From Bradyrhizobium sp. WSM1417 (GTDB taxonomy: Bacteria > Pseudomonadota > Alphaproteobacteria > Rhizobiales > Xanthobacteraceae), in contig NZ_KI911783.1 in assembly GCF_000515415.1 (NCBI RefSeq), positions 4,268,392 to 4,332,391 of the forward strand: 64,000 nt of DNA, given 5' to 3'. Below are positions 24,786-34,755 of the stretch, piece by piece. A program made the translations under genes and the position numbers. Under the pieces are notes generated by a model. That model saw only the letters and a list, made by a program, of their open reading frames with translations, was not told the DNA's origin and did no database searches. Each line of letters opens with the position of its first letter. Within the stretch, counting starts at the first letter, position 1.

Positions 24786-25849
24786 GTGGAGCGGAGGAGG
24801 GCGATCTGGTCGCGCGGATCGAGGGCTCGGCCGGCATTATCAGGCTCAACCGCCCCAAGGCAATCAACGCCATCACGCTGGAGATGTTTCGCGACATCGA
24901 CAGGGCGCTCGACCGCTTTCAGGCCGATCCAGCCGTTGCCGTGATCGTGCTGGAAGGTGCCGGCGAGCGCGGCCTGTGCGCCGGCGGCGACATCCGCGCG
25001 CTCTGGGAAAGCTCGAAGGTCGACGGCGACCTCGGCAAGATCCTGTGGCGGGAAGAGTACATCCTCAACGCGCGGATCAAGAAATTCCCAAAACCCTATG
25101 TTGCCTTCATGGACGGCATTGTGATGGGGGGCGGCGTCGGGCTCTCGGCCCATGCGAGCCATCGCATCGTCACCGACCGCACCAGGCTCGCCATGCCTGA
25201 GGTCGGGCTCGGTTTCTTCCCCGATGTTGGCGGCACCTATCTGTTGTCACGCGCGCCGGGCGAGATTGGCACCTATTTTGGCCTCACCGGCCAGATCATG
25301 AACGGCCCCGATGCGATTCACGCGAAGTTTGCCGACGCAGTGGTTCCGGCCGCCAAATGGCCCGAGTTGCGCGACGCGCTGATCAAGGTTCGCCAGGGCG
25401 TCACCGCGGCCGATGTCAGCACGCTCATCGACGGTTTTGCGACCGGGGAGACAGCGGGGCCGGTCGCCGCAAAGGAGCCGGCGATCGACGCATTGTTCGG
25501 CTTCGACCGCATGGAAGACATCTTTGCCGCGCTCAAGCGCGACGGTTCCGAGTTCGCGCTCGAGACGTTGAAGACGCTCAACGAAAAATCGCCGCGCGGC
25601 TTGGTGGTGACACTCAAGCTGCTGCGGCTCGCGCGCACCGCGTCGAGCCTGGAAGAATGCCTAGTGCGCGAATATCGCGCTGCGCTGGAAGTCTTCCGCA
25701 GCGACGATTTTCGCGAAGGTGTGCGTGCCGCCGTGATCGACAAGGACCGCAATCCGACCTGGTCGCCGTCGCGGATCGAGGACGTCACGCCGGACATGCT
25801 GGCGCAGTATCTCGCCGAGATCGGCGCCGACGAATTGAAGTTCAACTAA
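24782..25849 (+). CDS. 3-hydroxyisobutyryl-CoA hydrolase
   Basis: The 355-residue length exceeds that of simple enoyl-CoA hydratases and fits HIBCH-type hydrolases. The motifs agree: AGGDIRALWE, PYVAFMDGIVMGGGVGLSAH, RLAMPEVGLGFFPDVGGTYL and a C-terminal SLEECLVREYRA. It releases 3-hydroxyisobutyrate from its CoA ester, the step between the acyl-CoA dehydrogenase/hydratase and mmsB in valine breakdown. Its start overlaps the previous stop by four bases (ATGA), so translation is coupled. No separate enoyl-CoA hydratase is present in the run; the one at 18967 or another elsewhere may supply that step. Confidence 0.93.
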   Translation: MSGAEEGDLVARIEGSAGIIRLNRPKAINAITLEMFRDIDRALDRFQADPAVAVIVLEGAGERGLCAGGDIRALWESSKVDGDLGKILWREEYILNARIKKFPKPYVAFMDGIVMGGGVGLSAHASHRIVTDRTRLAMPEVGLGFFPDVGGTYLLSRAPGEIGTYFGLTGQIMNGPDAIHAKFADAVVPAAKWPELRDALIKVRQGVTAADVSTLIDGFATGETAGPVAAKEPAIDALFGFDRMEDIFAALKRDGSEFALETLKTLNEKSPRGLVVTLKLLRLARTASSLEECLVREYRAALEVFRSDDFREGVRAAVIDKDRNPTWSPSRIEDVTPDMLAQYLAEIGADELKFN

Positions 25850-25879
25850 TCAACGAAACGTTCAGCGGAGGAAACGAAG

Positions 25880-26769
25880 ATGGCCACGATCGCATTTATC
25901 GGTCTCGGCAACATGGGCGGCCCCATGGCCGCCAATCTGGTCAAGGCCGGCCACAAGGTCGTCGCTTTCGACCTCGCCGAGGCCTCCCGCAACCAAGCCA
26001 AGACCGATGGCGCCGGCATCGCCGAGAGCGCCGCAGGCGCCGTGAAAGGCGCCGATGTGGTCGTCACCATGCTGCCGGCCGGCAAGCATGTGCTCGGCGT
26101 GTGGGGCGAGGTCGTTCCTGTCATGACCAAGAGCGCGCTGATCATCGACTCCTCCACCATCGACGTCGAGAGCGCGCGCCAGGCGCATACGCTGGCGGCC
26201 AGGCACGGAGTGCTTTCGGTCGACGCGCCGGTCTCCGGTGGCACTGGCGGCGCCAAGGGTGCGACGCTCACCTTCATGTGCGGCGGCGAGGACAACGCGT
26301 TCGCAGCGGCAAAGCCCGTGCTGGAGAACATGGGCAAGAAGATCGTGCATTGCGGCGGCGCCGGCGCGGGCCAGGCGGCAAAAATCTGCAACAACATGAT
26401 CCTCGGAATTTCCATGATCGCGGTGAGCGAGGCGTTTGCGTTGGCCGAGAAGCTCGGGCTCTCGCACCAGGCGCTGTTCGACGTCGCTTCGACCTCGTCC
26501 GGCCAGTGCTGGTCGCTGACGACCTATTGCCCGGTGCCCGGGCCGGTGCCGACCTCGCCCGCCAACAACGACTACAAGCCGGGCTTTGCTTCCGCACTGA
26601 TGGTGAAGGATCTGACGCTGGCGCAGGACGCCGCCAAGGCCGCCGGCGCGGCGACGCCGCTCGGCAAGCATGCGCAGGAGATCTATCGGTCATTCGACGC
26701 AGCCGGCCAGGGCGGGGTGGATTTTTCCGGAATTATCAAGCACGTTAGGAGTCTAGCCGGGAAAGCTTG

Positions 26770-26770
<1 letters not shown>
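25880..26770 (+). CDS. mmsB: 3-hydroxyisobutyrate dehydrogenase
   Basis: The protein has 296 residues. The NAD-binding Rossmann motif is FIGLGNMGGPMAANLVKAGH. The substrate-binding segment DAPVSGGTGGAKGATLTFMC and the catalytic-Lys segment GAGQAAKICNNMILG are diagnostic of the beta-hydroxyacid dehydrogenase family. It oxidises 3-hydroxyisobutyrate to methylmalonate semialdehyde, feeding MmsA. AGCGGAGGAAACGAAG precedes the ATG. The TGA overlaps the ATG of the acyl-CoA ligase (TGATG), showing that the transcript continues. Confidence 0.95.
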
Positions 26771-28488
<1,718 letters not shown>

Positions 28489-28968
28489 GTGAACGAAGTG
28501 TGGAAGAAGCCGCCGATTACGCTTCAGGCCTATCAGGCAATGGTCGGCAAGGAGATTGGCGTGTCGTCGTGGCACCTGGTCGATCAGCCCCGCATCGATA
28601 CCTATGCCGACGTGATCGAGGATCACCAGTTCATTCACGTCGACCCGGAGCGTGCGAAGAAGGAGACGGCGTTCGGCACCACCATCGCGCACGGCTTCCT
28701 CACGATGTCGCTGCTGTCCATCATGTCCTACGAGGTGATGCCCGTCATCGCGGGCACCACGATGGGGGTCAATTACGGTTTCGACAAGTTGCGTTTCATC
28801 TCGCCGGTGCGTTCGGGAAAACGCGTTCGCGGCCGTTTCGTGCTGGCGGAAGCCAAGCTGCGCAAGCCGAATGAATTGCAGTCGCGCACCAACGTCACCG
28901 TGGAAATCGAAGGCGAGGACAAGCCCGCGCTGGTCGCGGACTGGCTAGGGTTGATCTATTTCGCCTGA
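28489..28968 (+). CDS. MaoC-family dehydratase
   Basis: The protein has 159 residues and starts at GTG directly after the preceding stop; CGGAGCGAGACC serves as ribosome-binding site. It is a single hotdog domain with the (R)-enoyl-CoA hydratase signature: VIEDHQFIHVDPERA (catalytic Asp) and TIAHGFLTMSLLSIM (catalytic His region). It probably hydrates 2-enoyl-CoA to (R)-3-hydroxyacyl-CoA or acts in the reverse direction. The next gene, after an inserted repeat, is an SDR that could oxidise that (R)-product. Confidence 0.9.
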   Translation: MNEVWKKPPITLQAYQAMVGKEIGVSSWHLVDQPRIDTYADVIEDHQFIHVDPERAKKETAFGTTIAHGFLTMSLLSIMSYEVMPVIAGTTMGVNYGFDKLRFISPVRSGKRVRGRFVLAEAKLRKPNELQSRTNVTVEIEGEDKPALVADWLGLIYFA

Positions 28969-29039
28969 GTGGACCGTCGCTGCCGGGCTTGACCCGGCAA
29001 CCCATCGCTGCTCAAAAGCTGTCCAAATCGGTGCGCTCG

Positions 29040-29228
29040 AACCCTCTCCCCTTGTGGGAGAGGGTGCCTCGCGGAACGCGAGGCGGGGGTGAGGGGTCTC
29101 TCTCCGCGAGCACATCCGTTGCGAGAGACCCCTCATCCGGCGCCGTAGCCAACGCTACGCGTTGGCGTTTTAACCAGGAACGGCGGCCGTTGGCCGCCTA
29201 CGCCACCTTCTCCCACAAGGGGAGAAGG
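29040..29228. repeat. Composite palindromic repeat between maoC and SDR genes
   Basis: The left end has CTCTCCCCTTGTGGGAGAG and the right end TTCTCCCACAAGGGGAGAAG, so the outer parts are inverted copies. Inside lies GAGGGGTCTCTC...GAGAGACCCCTC, a second inverted pair, and GCCTCGCGGAACGCGAGGC, a third. Such elements are scattered between genes in Bradyrhizobium and relatives. Here the element ends only about 23 bases before the SDR start, inside what looks like an operon, so it may lower or stabilise the downstream message. Confidence 0.75.
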
Positions 29229-29250
29229 AAGAAGAAGCAGGAACTGCACA

Positions 29251-30168
29251 ATGGCAATCAGGTTCGACGGACGCGTCGCCATCGTCACCGGCGCGGGCAA
29301 TGGTCTGGGGCGCGCACATGCGCTCGGCTTGGCCAGCCGCGGCGCCAAAGTCGTGGTCAACGATTTCGGTGGCGCGCGCGACGGCAGCGGCGGCTCGCTC
29401 TCGCCAGCGGAGGCCGTGGTCGAGGAGATCCGTAAAGCGGGCGGCACCGCGATGGCCGACGGCGCCGACGTCTCCAATTTCGAGCAGGTCACCGCGATGG
29501 TCGAGCGCGCCACCAAGGAGTGGGGCAGCGTGGACCTCTTGTGTGCCAATGCCGGTATTTTGCGCGACAAGTCGTTCGGCAAGATGGAAGCGGCCGATTT
29601 CCAGAAGGTGCTCGACGTGCACCTCGTCGGCACCTTCTATTGCTGCAAGGCGGCGTGGGCCGGCATGCGTGATCGCAACTACGGCCGGATCGTGCTGACG
29701 ACGTCGTCCTCCGGCCTCTACGGCAATTTCGGCCAAGCCAATTATGGTGCGGCCAAATCCGGCATGGTCGGCCTGATGAACGTGCTGGCCGAAGAGGGCC
29801 GCAAGGCCGACATCCGCGTCAACATCATCTCGCCGACGGCGGCAACCCGCATGACGGAAGAGCTGCTGCCGCCGCAGGCGCTGCAGTTGATGAAGCCGAA
29901 CGCGATCACGCCCGCGGTCGAGTACATGCTGAGCGAGGACGCGCCGACCCGCACCATCATGGGCGCTGGCGCCGGCTCGTTCGCGGTGATCAAGATCGTC
30001 GAGAGCGAGGGCATCAACCTGCCGGAGTCCGACTGGACCCCGGATGCGGTCGCGGCGCATTTCGCGGAGATCAGCGACATGTCGAAGGCGAAGGCGCTGC
30101 AGGGGGCTTTCGAGCAGACGCAGAAATACGTCGCCCAGGCCGCTGCGCGCGCCGGGGTAAAACTCTGA
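29251..30168 (+). CDS. Short-chain dehydrogenase/reductase, (R)-3-hydroxyacyl-CoA dehydrogenase-like
   Basis: The protein has 305 residues, longer than the classical 250. The cofactor motif is AIVTGAGNGLGRAHALGLAS, followed by NAGILRDKSFGKM. The active site is SSSGLYGNFGQANYGAAKSG with Ser, Tyr and Lys in place. The sequence resembles the dehydrogenase domain of peroxisomal multifunctional enzyme 2 (VVNDFGGARDGSGGSLSPAE is typical), which acts on (R)-3-hydroxyacyl-CoA. With MaoC upstream this gives a matching hydratase/dehydrogenase pair. CAGGAACTGCACA lies before the ATG. Confidence 0.9.
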   Translation: MAIRFDGRVAIVTGAGNGLGRAHALGLASRGAKVVVNDFGGARDGSGGSLSPAEAVVEEIRKAGGTAMADGADVSNFEQVTAMVERATKEWGSVDLLCANAGILRDKSFGKMEAADFQKVLDVHLVGTFYCCKAAWAGMRDRNYGRIVLTTSSSGLYGNFGQANYGAAKSGMVGLMNVLAEEGRKADIRVNIISPTAATRMTEELLPPQALQLMKPNAITPAVEYMLSEDAPTRTIMGAGAGSFAVIKIVESEGINLPESDWTPDAVAAHFAEISDMSKAKALQGAFEQTQKYVAQAAARAGVKL

Positions 30169-31391
30169 CAGCCGTCGCCATCATCGGCGCCGGCCCCGCC
30201 GGTCTGATGGCGGCCGAAGTGCTCGTGCAGGGTGGTGCTCGCGTCACCGTCTACGACGCAATGCCGTCCGCGGGCCGCAAATTCCTGATGGCCGGCCGCG
30301 GCGGCCTCAATCTCACCCACAGCGAACCGCTGCCGCAGTTCATGGCGCGCTACCGCGACGCGGCGCCAAGATTGCAGGCCGCGATCGAAGCGTTTCCGCC
30401 TGACGCGCTGCGCGCCTGGAGCGAGGCGCTGGGCGAGCCGACTTTTGTCGGCTCCAGCGGGCGTGTGTTTCCGAAGGCGTTCAAGGCCTCGCCCTTGCTG
30501 CGGGCCTGGCTACGACGCCTCGATGCTGCCGGCGTGCGCTTTGCCTTTCGCCAGCGCTGGATGGGCTGGGACGGAGAAGGACGACTGGTCTTTGACACAT
30601 CCGGCAGTGGCGCCACGATCGCAGCGGACGCGACAGTGCTGGCACTCGGCGGCGCCAGCTGGCCGCGACTAGGCTCCGATGGCGGCTGGACGACGATCCT
30701 GGCCGACAAAGGCGTTGCGATCTCGCCGCTGCGGCCGGCGAACTCCGGCTTCACCGTCGACTGGTCGGAAATCTTCCGCACACGCTTCGAAGGCCAGCCG
30801 CTCAAGGGCATCACGCTGTCCTTCGGCCCGCAGCGCGTGCGCGGCGAGGCCATGATCACAAGCGGCGGGATCGAGGGCGGGGCGATCTATGCGCTGTCGG
30901 CCGACTTGCGCGAGGCGATCGCGGCGAACGGCGAAGCGGTCCTGCAGGTCGCGTTGCGGCCGGATGTCGATCATGGCGAACTCGTCAAGCGCCTGTCCGC
31001 CTCGCGCGGCAAGCAATCCTTCTCCAACTTCTTGCGCAAGGCTGCGCAGCTGTCGCCGGTCGGGGTCGGGCTGCTGCAGGAGGCCGCCATTGGTGCCGGG
31101 CAGTCGTTGTCGGCAATATCGGCTGAGCGATTGGCGGAGCTCATCAACGCCGTGCCGGTCACGCTCATAGGCGTCGCGCCGATCGCGCGCGCGATCTCCA
31201 GCGCCGGCGGGATTTCCTTCGATGAACTCGACTCGGATTTCATGATCCGCAAGCTGCCGGGTGTGTTCGCAGCCGGTGAGATGCTGGACTGGGAGGCGCC
31301 GACGGGCGGCTATCTGCTCCAGGCTTCGTTCGCGACGGGGGCTGCTGCGGGCAGGGGTGTGTTGCGGCGGCTCGCCCAACTGTCGTCCTGA
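30165..31391 (+). CDS. HI0933-like NAD(P)/FAD-dependent flavoprotein, probable CTG start
   Basis: The protein belongs to the HI0933/YhiN-type flavoprotein group (TIGR03862-like): AIIGAGPAGLMAAEVLVQGG, then SAGRKFLMAGRGGLNLTHSE, a mid-region ALGGASWPRLGSDGGW and C-terminal GVFAAGEMLDWEAPTGGYLL. The dinucleotide motif lies upstream of the first ATG (30207), so the true start must be earlier. No ATG, GTG or TTG exists in frame before the upstream gene interferes; CTG at 30165 overlaps the SDR stop (CTGA) and has GGGG seven bases before it. From CTG the protein has 408 residues. Function in the cell unknown. Confidence 0.85.
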   Translation: MTAVAIIGAGPAGLMAAEVLVQGGARVTVYDAMPSAGRKFLMAGRGGLNLTHSEPLPQFMARYRDAAPRLQAAIEAFPPDALRAWSEALGEPTFVGSSGRVFPKAFKASPLLRAWLRRLDAAGVRFAFRQRWMGWDGEGRLVFDTSGSGATIAADATVLALGGASWPRLGSDGGWTTILADKGVAISPLRPANSGFTVDWSEIFRTRFEGQPLKGITLSFGPQRVRGEAMITSGGIEGGAIYALSADLREAIAANGEAVLQVALRPDVDHGELVKRLSASRGKQSFSNFLRKAAQLSPVGVGLLQEAAIGAGQSLSAISAERLAELINAVPVTLIGVAPIARAISSAGGISFDELDSDFMIRKLPGVFAAGEMLDWEAPTGGYLLQASFATGAAAGRGVLRRLAQLSS

Positions 31392-31402
31392 CCGTCTCTT
31401 CA

Positions 31403-32617
31403 TTACGTCCCGGTCCGGGTTGCGAGATCGGTGAGGAGGCCGAGCGCGCCGAAGCTTGCCGCCACTGCGCAGACCATCGTCCAGCCCCCGTAGCTCCAGG
31501 CTAGCGATGCCGCCGCCGCGCCGACGCCACCGCCAATAAAGAACAGCGCGACGAACAGGCCGTTCATGCGACCGCGGGCCTCAGGGCGCAACAGATTGAT
31601 CGCGCGGCGGCCCAGCGTCTGGTCGGTGGTGATGCCGACGTCGAGCAGGATTGTGCCGAGGCTCAGGACCAGCAGACTGGTGATCCGGGATTCCAGCATG
31701 CTCGCCCAGGCGCAGAGCGCGAGCGAGCCGATGATGAGCAGATGGGCGGCAAAGAACATCGGCCGCGCCCGGCCCTTGTCGCCCCAGCGGCCGGCCATCG
31801 GTGTCGCCGCGGCGCCCGCGACGCCGATGAGCGCGAACGCCGCAACTCCCTTGGCGTCGAGCTCGAACGGCACCTCCGGCAGCCGCAGCGCGACCGCCGA
31901 CCAGAACGCTGTGAAGGAAGCCATGACAAGCGATGCGGTCCAGGCCCGCACGCGCAGCACGGGCTCTTCGCGCAGCAGTCTTGGGAAGGACAGCAGTAAC
32001 TCAGTGTAGCTCGCGCGTGCCGTCGGTCGAAGGGTTGGAAGGTAACGGGCGAGTGCGCCGGCAAGCAGGGCCATCAAAGCGGCCGAGACGACATAGTAGG
32101 CACGCCAGCTCCAGAGATCTGCAATCAGGCTCGCCGCAGGTCGTGACAACAGGATGCCGATCATCAATCCGCCCATCACCTCGCCGATGGCCTGGCCGCG
32201 GCGATCCGGTGCCACCATGGATGCGACCAGCGGAACCATCATCTGGATCGCCGCGCAGCAGGCGCCGAGGATGAAGTTGGCGAGCAGCAGGAGCGAGGGC
32301 GTCGGCGCGAGGGCCGTCGCGAGAGCGGCGAGGATCGCGCAGCCGAGTGTGCGGAGGATGACAAGCCGGTTCTCGACGAGATCGACCAGAGGTACGAGCA
32401 GCAGCAGGCCGAGCGCATAGCCCAGCAAGGTCAGCGTGCTGATCAGCCCCGCCTGCCACGCCGGCATGGACATTGACCGGCCGATCAAGCCGAGCAGGAT
32501 CTGCGGCGCGAACAAATTGGTGACGACGACACCGGCGGTGATCGCGCCGAGCCAGATCAGCGGCCGCTCGGCGAGCTGGTTTCGGGACGCAGGCCTGGTG
32601 GTTTCGGAGACAGTCAT
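31403..32617 (-). CDS. MFS transporter
   Basis: The 404-residue protein has about twelve hydrophobic segments. The loop after helix 2 reads VDLVENRLVILRTLG, a variant of the MFS A motif, and PDRRGQAIGEVMGGLMIGILLSRP resembles motif C of efflux-type members. It is probably a drug or metabolite exporter. It is divergent from a LysR gene 91 bases away, a common regulator/efflux pair, and its stop faces the flavoprotein stop with 11 bases between. Substrate unknown. Confidence 0.88.
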   Translation of the reverse strand: MTVSETTRPASRNQLAERPLIWLGAITAGVVVTNLFAPQILLGLIGRSMSMPAWQAGLISTLTLLGYALGLLLLVPLVDLVENRLVILRTLGCAILAALATALAPTPSLLLLANFILGACCAAIQMMVPLVASMVAPDRRGQAIGEVMGGLMIGILLSRPAASLIADLWSWRAYYVVSAALMALLAGALARYLPTLRPTARASYTELLLSFPRLLREEPVLRVRAWTASLVMASFTAFWSAVALRLPEVPFELDAKGVAAFALIGVAGAAATPMAGRWGDKGRARPMFFAAHLLIIGSLALCAWASMLESRITSLLVLSLGTILLDVGITTDQTLGRRAINLLRPEARGRMNGLFVALFFIGGGVGAAAASLAWSYGGWTMVCAVAASFGALGLLTDLATRTGT

Positions 32618-32708
32618 GGGACCTCGCAGCTGTGGCGCGGGACCCTTTAAGCGGGGGCATCAATATGCTACAATTCAAATAAGGCTATAAAGAATATGCG
32701 GGTTTGTT

Positions 32709-33611
32709 ATGAATACCCATGACCTTGTCGCTTTCGTCGCCGTGGTCGAGACCGGATCGATTGTCGCAGCGTCGGCGCGTCTCAATCTCACCCAGCCTGG
32801 CGTGACCCGACGTATCCAGAATCTCGAGGAGATGCTGGGGGCGCAGCTTCTGGATCGGCTCTCGAAGCCGCTGAAGCCGACGGCAGCGGGGCACGAGGCC
32901 TATGAGCAGGGCAGGCGCCTGCTCAGGATGCTGGACGATCTCAAGTCGGGTGTCGCCAACGACGGAATGGTCCGCGGCGAGTTCAGGCTCGGCCTGACGC
33001 CGTTTCTCTCGGAAGCGGGTTTGACCGCACCGCTCGATGCAGTGCGTGCCGAATTTCCCGCGCTGGCGGTGCGGGTGGTCTCGGGTTGGTCGCCGAACCA
33101 GCTCGAGCGTGTCTGCCGCAACGAGCTCGATGCTGCCGCGATTTGTCTACCCGACGGCGCGGTGCCGCCCGCCGATCTCGCGGCCGACGATCTCGGCGCG
33201 CAGCCCGTCGTCTTCGTCGTCGCACGCGAGATGAAGATCCCGCGCACGGTCGATCTGGAACGGTTGTCCCAACTGTCGTGGGTGATCAACCAGGACGGTT
33301 GTGGATTTCGCGATACGCTGAAGCGAAGATTCGATGCCTCGCATCTGCCGTTCAACATCGCAGTCGAGGCGCTGGACAGTGAGCTTCGCCTGTCGCTGGT
33401 GTCGCGCGGCCTCGGCGTCGGGCTGGTCACCCCGATCGCCCTGAAACGCAGCGCGTTCCGCGACAGGCTCAAGCCGGTCGCTGCGCGCGACTTCAAACCC
33501 GCCGTCCGCGCATGGGTGGTGCATCGCGCCCCCGCCGGTCGGGTGGAGCGGCCGATCAAGCTCTTCCGCGATGGACTGGTCCGGGAACTCCAGGCGCTGA
33601 TCGGGGGCTAG
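32709..33611 (+). CDS. LysR-family transcriptional regulator
   Basis: The protein has 300 residues. The helix-turn-helix is AFVAVVETGSIVAASARLNL followed by TQPGVTRRIQNLEEMLGAQL. The effector domain follows from about residue 90. It is divergent from the MFS gene and likely controls it. The shared 91-base gap is AT-rich near 32662-32699 and holds the heptamer AATATGC twice, but no clear dyad was found by eye. The stop TAG directly abuts the stop of the convergent DSD1-type gene. Confidence 0.9.
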   Translation: MNTHDLVAFVAVVETGSIVAASARLNLTQPGVTRRIQNLEEMLGAQLLDRLSKPLKPTAAGHEAYEQGRRLLRMLDDLKSGVANDGMVRGEFRLGLTPFLSEAGLTAPLDAVRAEFPALAVRVVSGWSPNQLERVCRNELDAAAICLPDGAVPPADLAADDLGAQPVVFVVAREMKIPRTVDLERLSQLSWVINQDGCGFRDTLKRRFDASHLPFNIAVEALDSELRLSLVSRGLGVGLVTPIALKRSAFRDRLKPVAARDFKPAVRAWVVHRAPAGRVERPIKLFRDGLVRELQALIGG

Positions 33612-34691
33612 CTACCGCAGCTTGCCCCGCGCCGCCACCGGCAGCGTGCCGATGATCTCGTCGCCGCGCACCATCACCACTTCGTCCATCATGTTGACGA
33701 CGACGCAGACGTGATTGGGCACGATGCGGACGACGTCGCCGACATTGGGCCGGGTGTTGCTGCGGGAGAGGTCGAGGAAGCCGTGCTCCTCGGCGAAGCG
33801 TGCGATCCTCGCTTCGGGATGCTCCAGGATGAGGCCGTGGCCGTCGAGGCCGCCGGTGTCGGTCGTCAGCGTCTTCGAGCCCGCGTCCAGGATGCCGCGC
33901 TCGGGCGCGGCGCGGCTCACCACCGTCGAATAGATGTGAAGCGCGCAGTCGTCCCAGGTGGCGGAGCCGGCGGCGACCTGCATGCGGTCGTTGTAGATAT
34001 AGGTGCCGAAGCGATGCTCGGTGCCGCCCTTGAGCTTGCCGAGATTCTTCAGGTTCGGCGTCCCGCCGGTCGAGACGATCTTTGCATCCAGCCCGTGCGC
34101 GCGCACGCCGGCCAGAGCTTCGTCGTAGAATTTTTGCGCATCCGCCCAGCCAGTCTCGGTCGGATACATCATGAAGCCGGCGAATTGCAGGCCCTTGGAT
34201 GCGGCAATCTCCTGCGCCAGGGCAATCGCCTCCGCTGGTGTCTCGACGCCGGCGCGCTTGCGGCCGGTATCGCATTCGACGACGACCGACAGCGGTCGGC
34301 CGGAAGCCGCGGCGGCCTTGGGCAGGCCGGCAACGATGGTCGAATTGTCGGCGGCGACCGTCATGTTCGCCTTCGCCTGCAGCGCCCCTAACCGCGCCAT
34401 CTTCTCCTCGCCGAGCAGATTGTAGCTGATCAGGATGTCGTCGATCCCGGCATTGGCCATGATCTCGGCTTCACCGAGCTTTTGGCAGGTGATGCCCTTG
34501 GCACCGGCAGCGATCTGCATCTTCGCAATGGTCGGGTTCTTGTGCGTCTTGATGTGGGGCCGGTTGGCGATCCCGGCGTCATCGCAGGCCTTCTGAATCC
34601 GGATGATGTTGCGCTCGACCTTGTCCATGTCGATGACGGCGCAGGGCGTGCCGTACTCACGGGCGATCTTGGCGGCGAGGGTCGTTGTCAT
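33612..34691 (-). CDS. DSD1-family PLP-dependent enzyme (D-threonine aldolase/D-serine dehydratase-like)
   Basis: The protein has 359 residues from ATG 34691 (MTTTLAAKIAREYGTPCAVI), with an AGAGACTTCC site. It has the alanine-racemase-like N-terminal barrel (VIDMDKVERNIIRIQ, PHIKTHKNPTIAKMQ with the PLP Lys, ITCQKLGEAEIM) and a C-terminal domain with metal-binding His and Cys expected in this family (GDVVRIVPNHVCVVVNMMDE). Such enzymes split D-threonine to glycine or deaminate D-serine. Upstream on the same strand are the ABC-F and YaiI genes, separated by a hairpin repeat. Confidence 0.88.
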   Translation of the reverse strand: MTTTLAAKIAREYGTPCAVIDMDKVERNIIRIQKACDDAGIANRPHIKTHKNPTIAKMQIAAGAKGITCQKLGEAEIMANAGIDDILISYNLLGEEKMARLGALQAKANMTVAADNSTIVAGLPKAAAASGRPLSVVVECDTGRKRAGVETPAEAIALAQEIAASKGLQFAGFMMYPTETGWADAQKFYDEALAGVRAHGLDAKIVSTGGTPNLKNLGKLKGGTEHRFGTYIYNDRMQVAAGSATWDDCALHIYSTVVSRAAPERGILDAGSKTLTTDTGGLDGHGLILEHPEARIARFAEEHGFLDLSRSNTRPNVGDVVRIVPNHVCVVVNMMDEVVMVRGDEIIGTLPVAARGKLR

Positions 34692-34707
34692 GGAAGTCTC
34701 TGAGTTG

Positions 34708-34755
34708 GCGCGCATTCCGTTTGCAAAAGCGGTGCCCACTTTTGCGAATGCGCGC
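34708..34755. repeat. Hairpin repeat at the ABC-F stop codon
   Basis: GCGCGCATTC and GAATGCGCGC are perfect 10-base inverted arms, and inside them GCAAAAG and CTTTTGC pair again. The right arm touches the stop codon of the ABC-F gene and the left arm ends 17 bases before the DSD1 start. This palindrome type, with a CGCAAAAGTGGGCACC core, is widespread in Rhizobiales. It could terminate or stabilise transcription between the two genes. Confidence 0.65.

Noticed and set aside
29040..29228. Possible CRISPR or tandem array
   Set aside because: The repeats are inverted pairs of different sequences, not direct repeats with regular spacers.
30207..30209. ATG 30207 as start of the flavoprotein
   Set aside because: It would remove the FAD-binding GAGPAG motif that is encoded just upstream in the same frame.
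32662..32699. Direct AATATGC repeats as a LysR operator
   Set aside because: LysR sites are dyads with about 11-13-base spacing; these are direct copies 31 bases apart.
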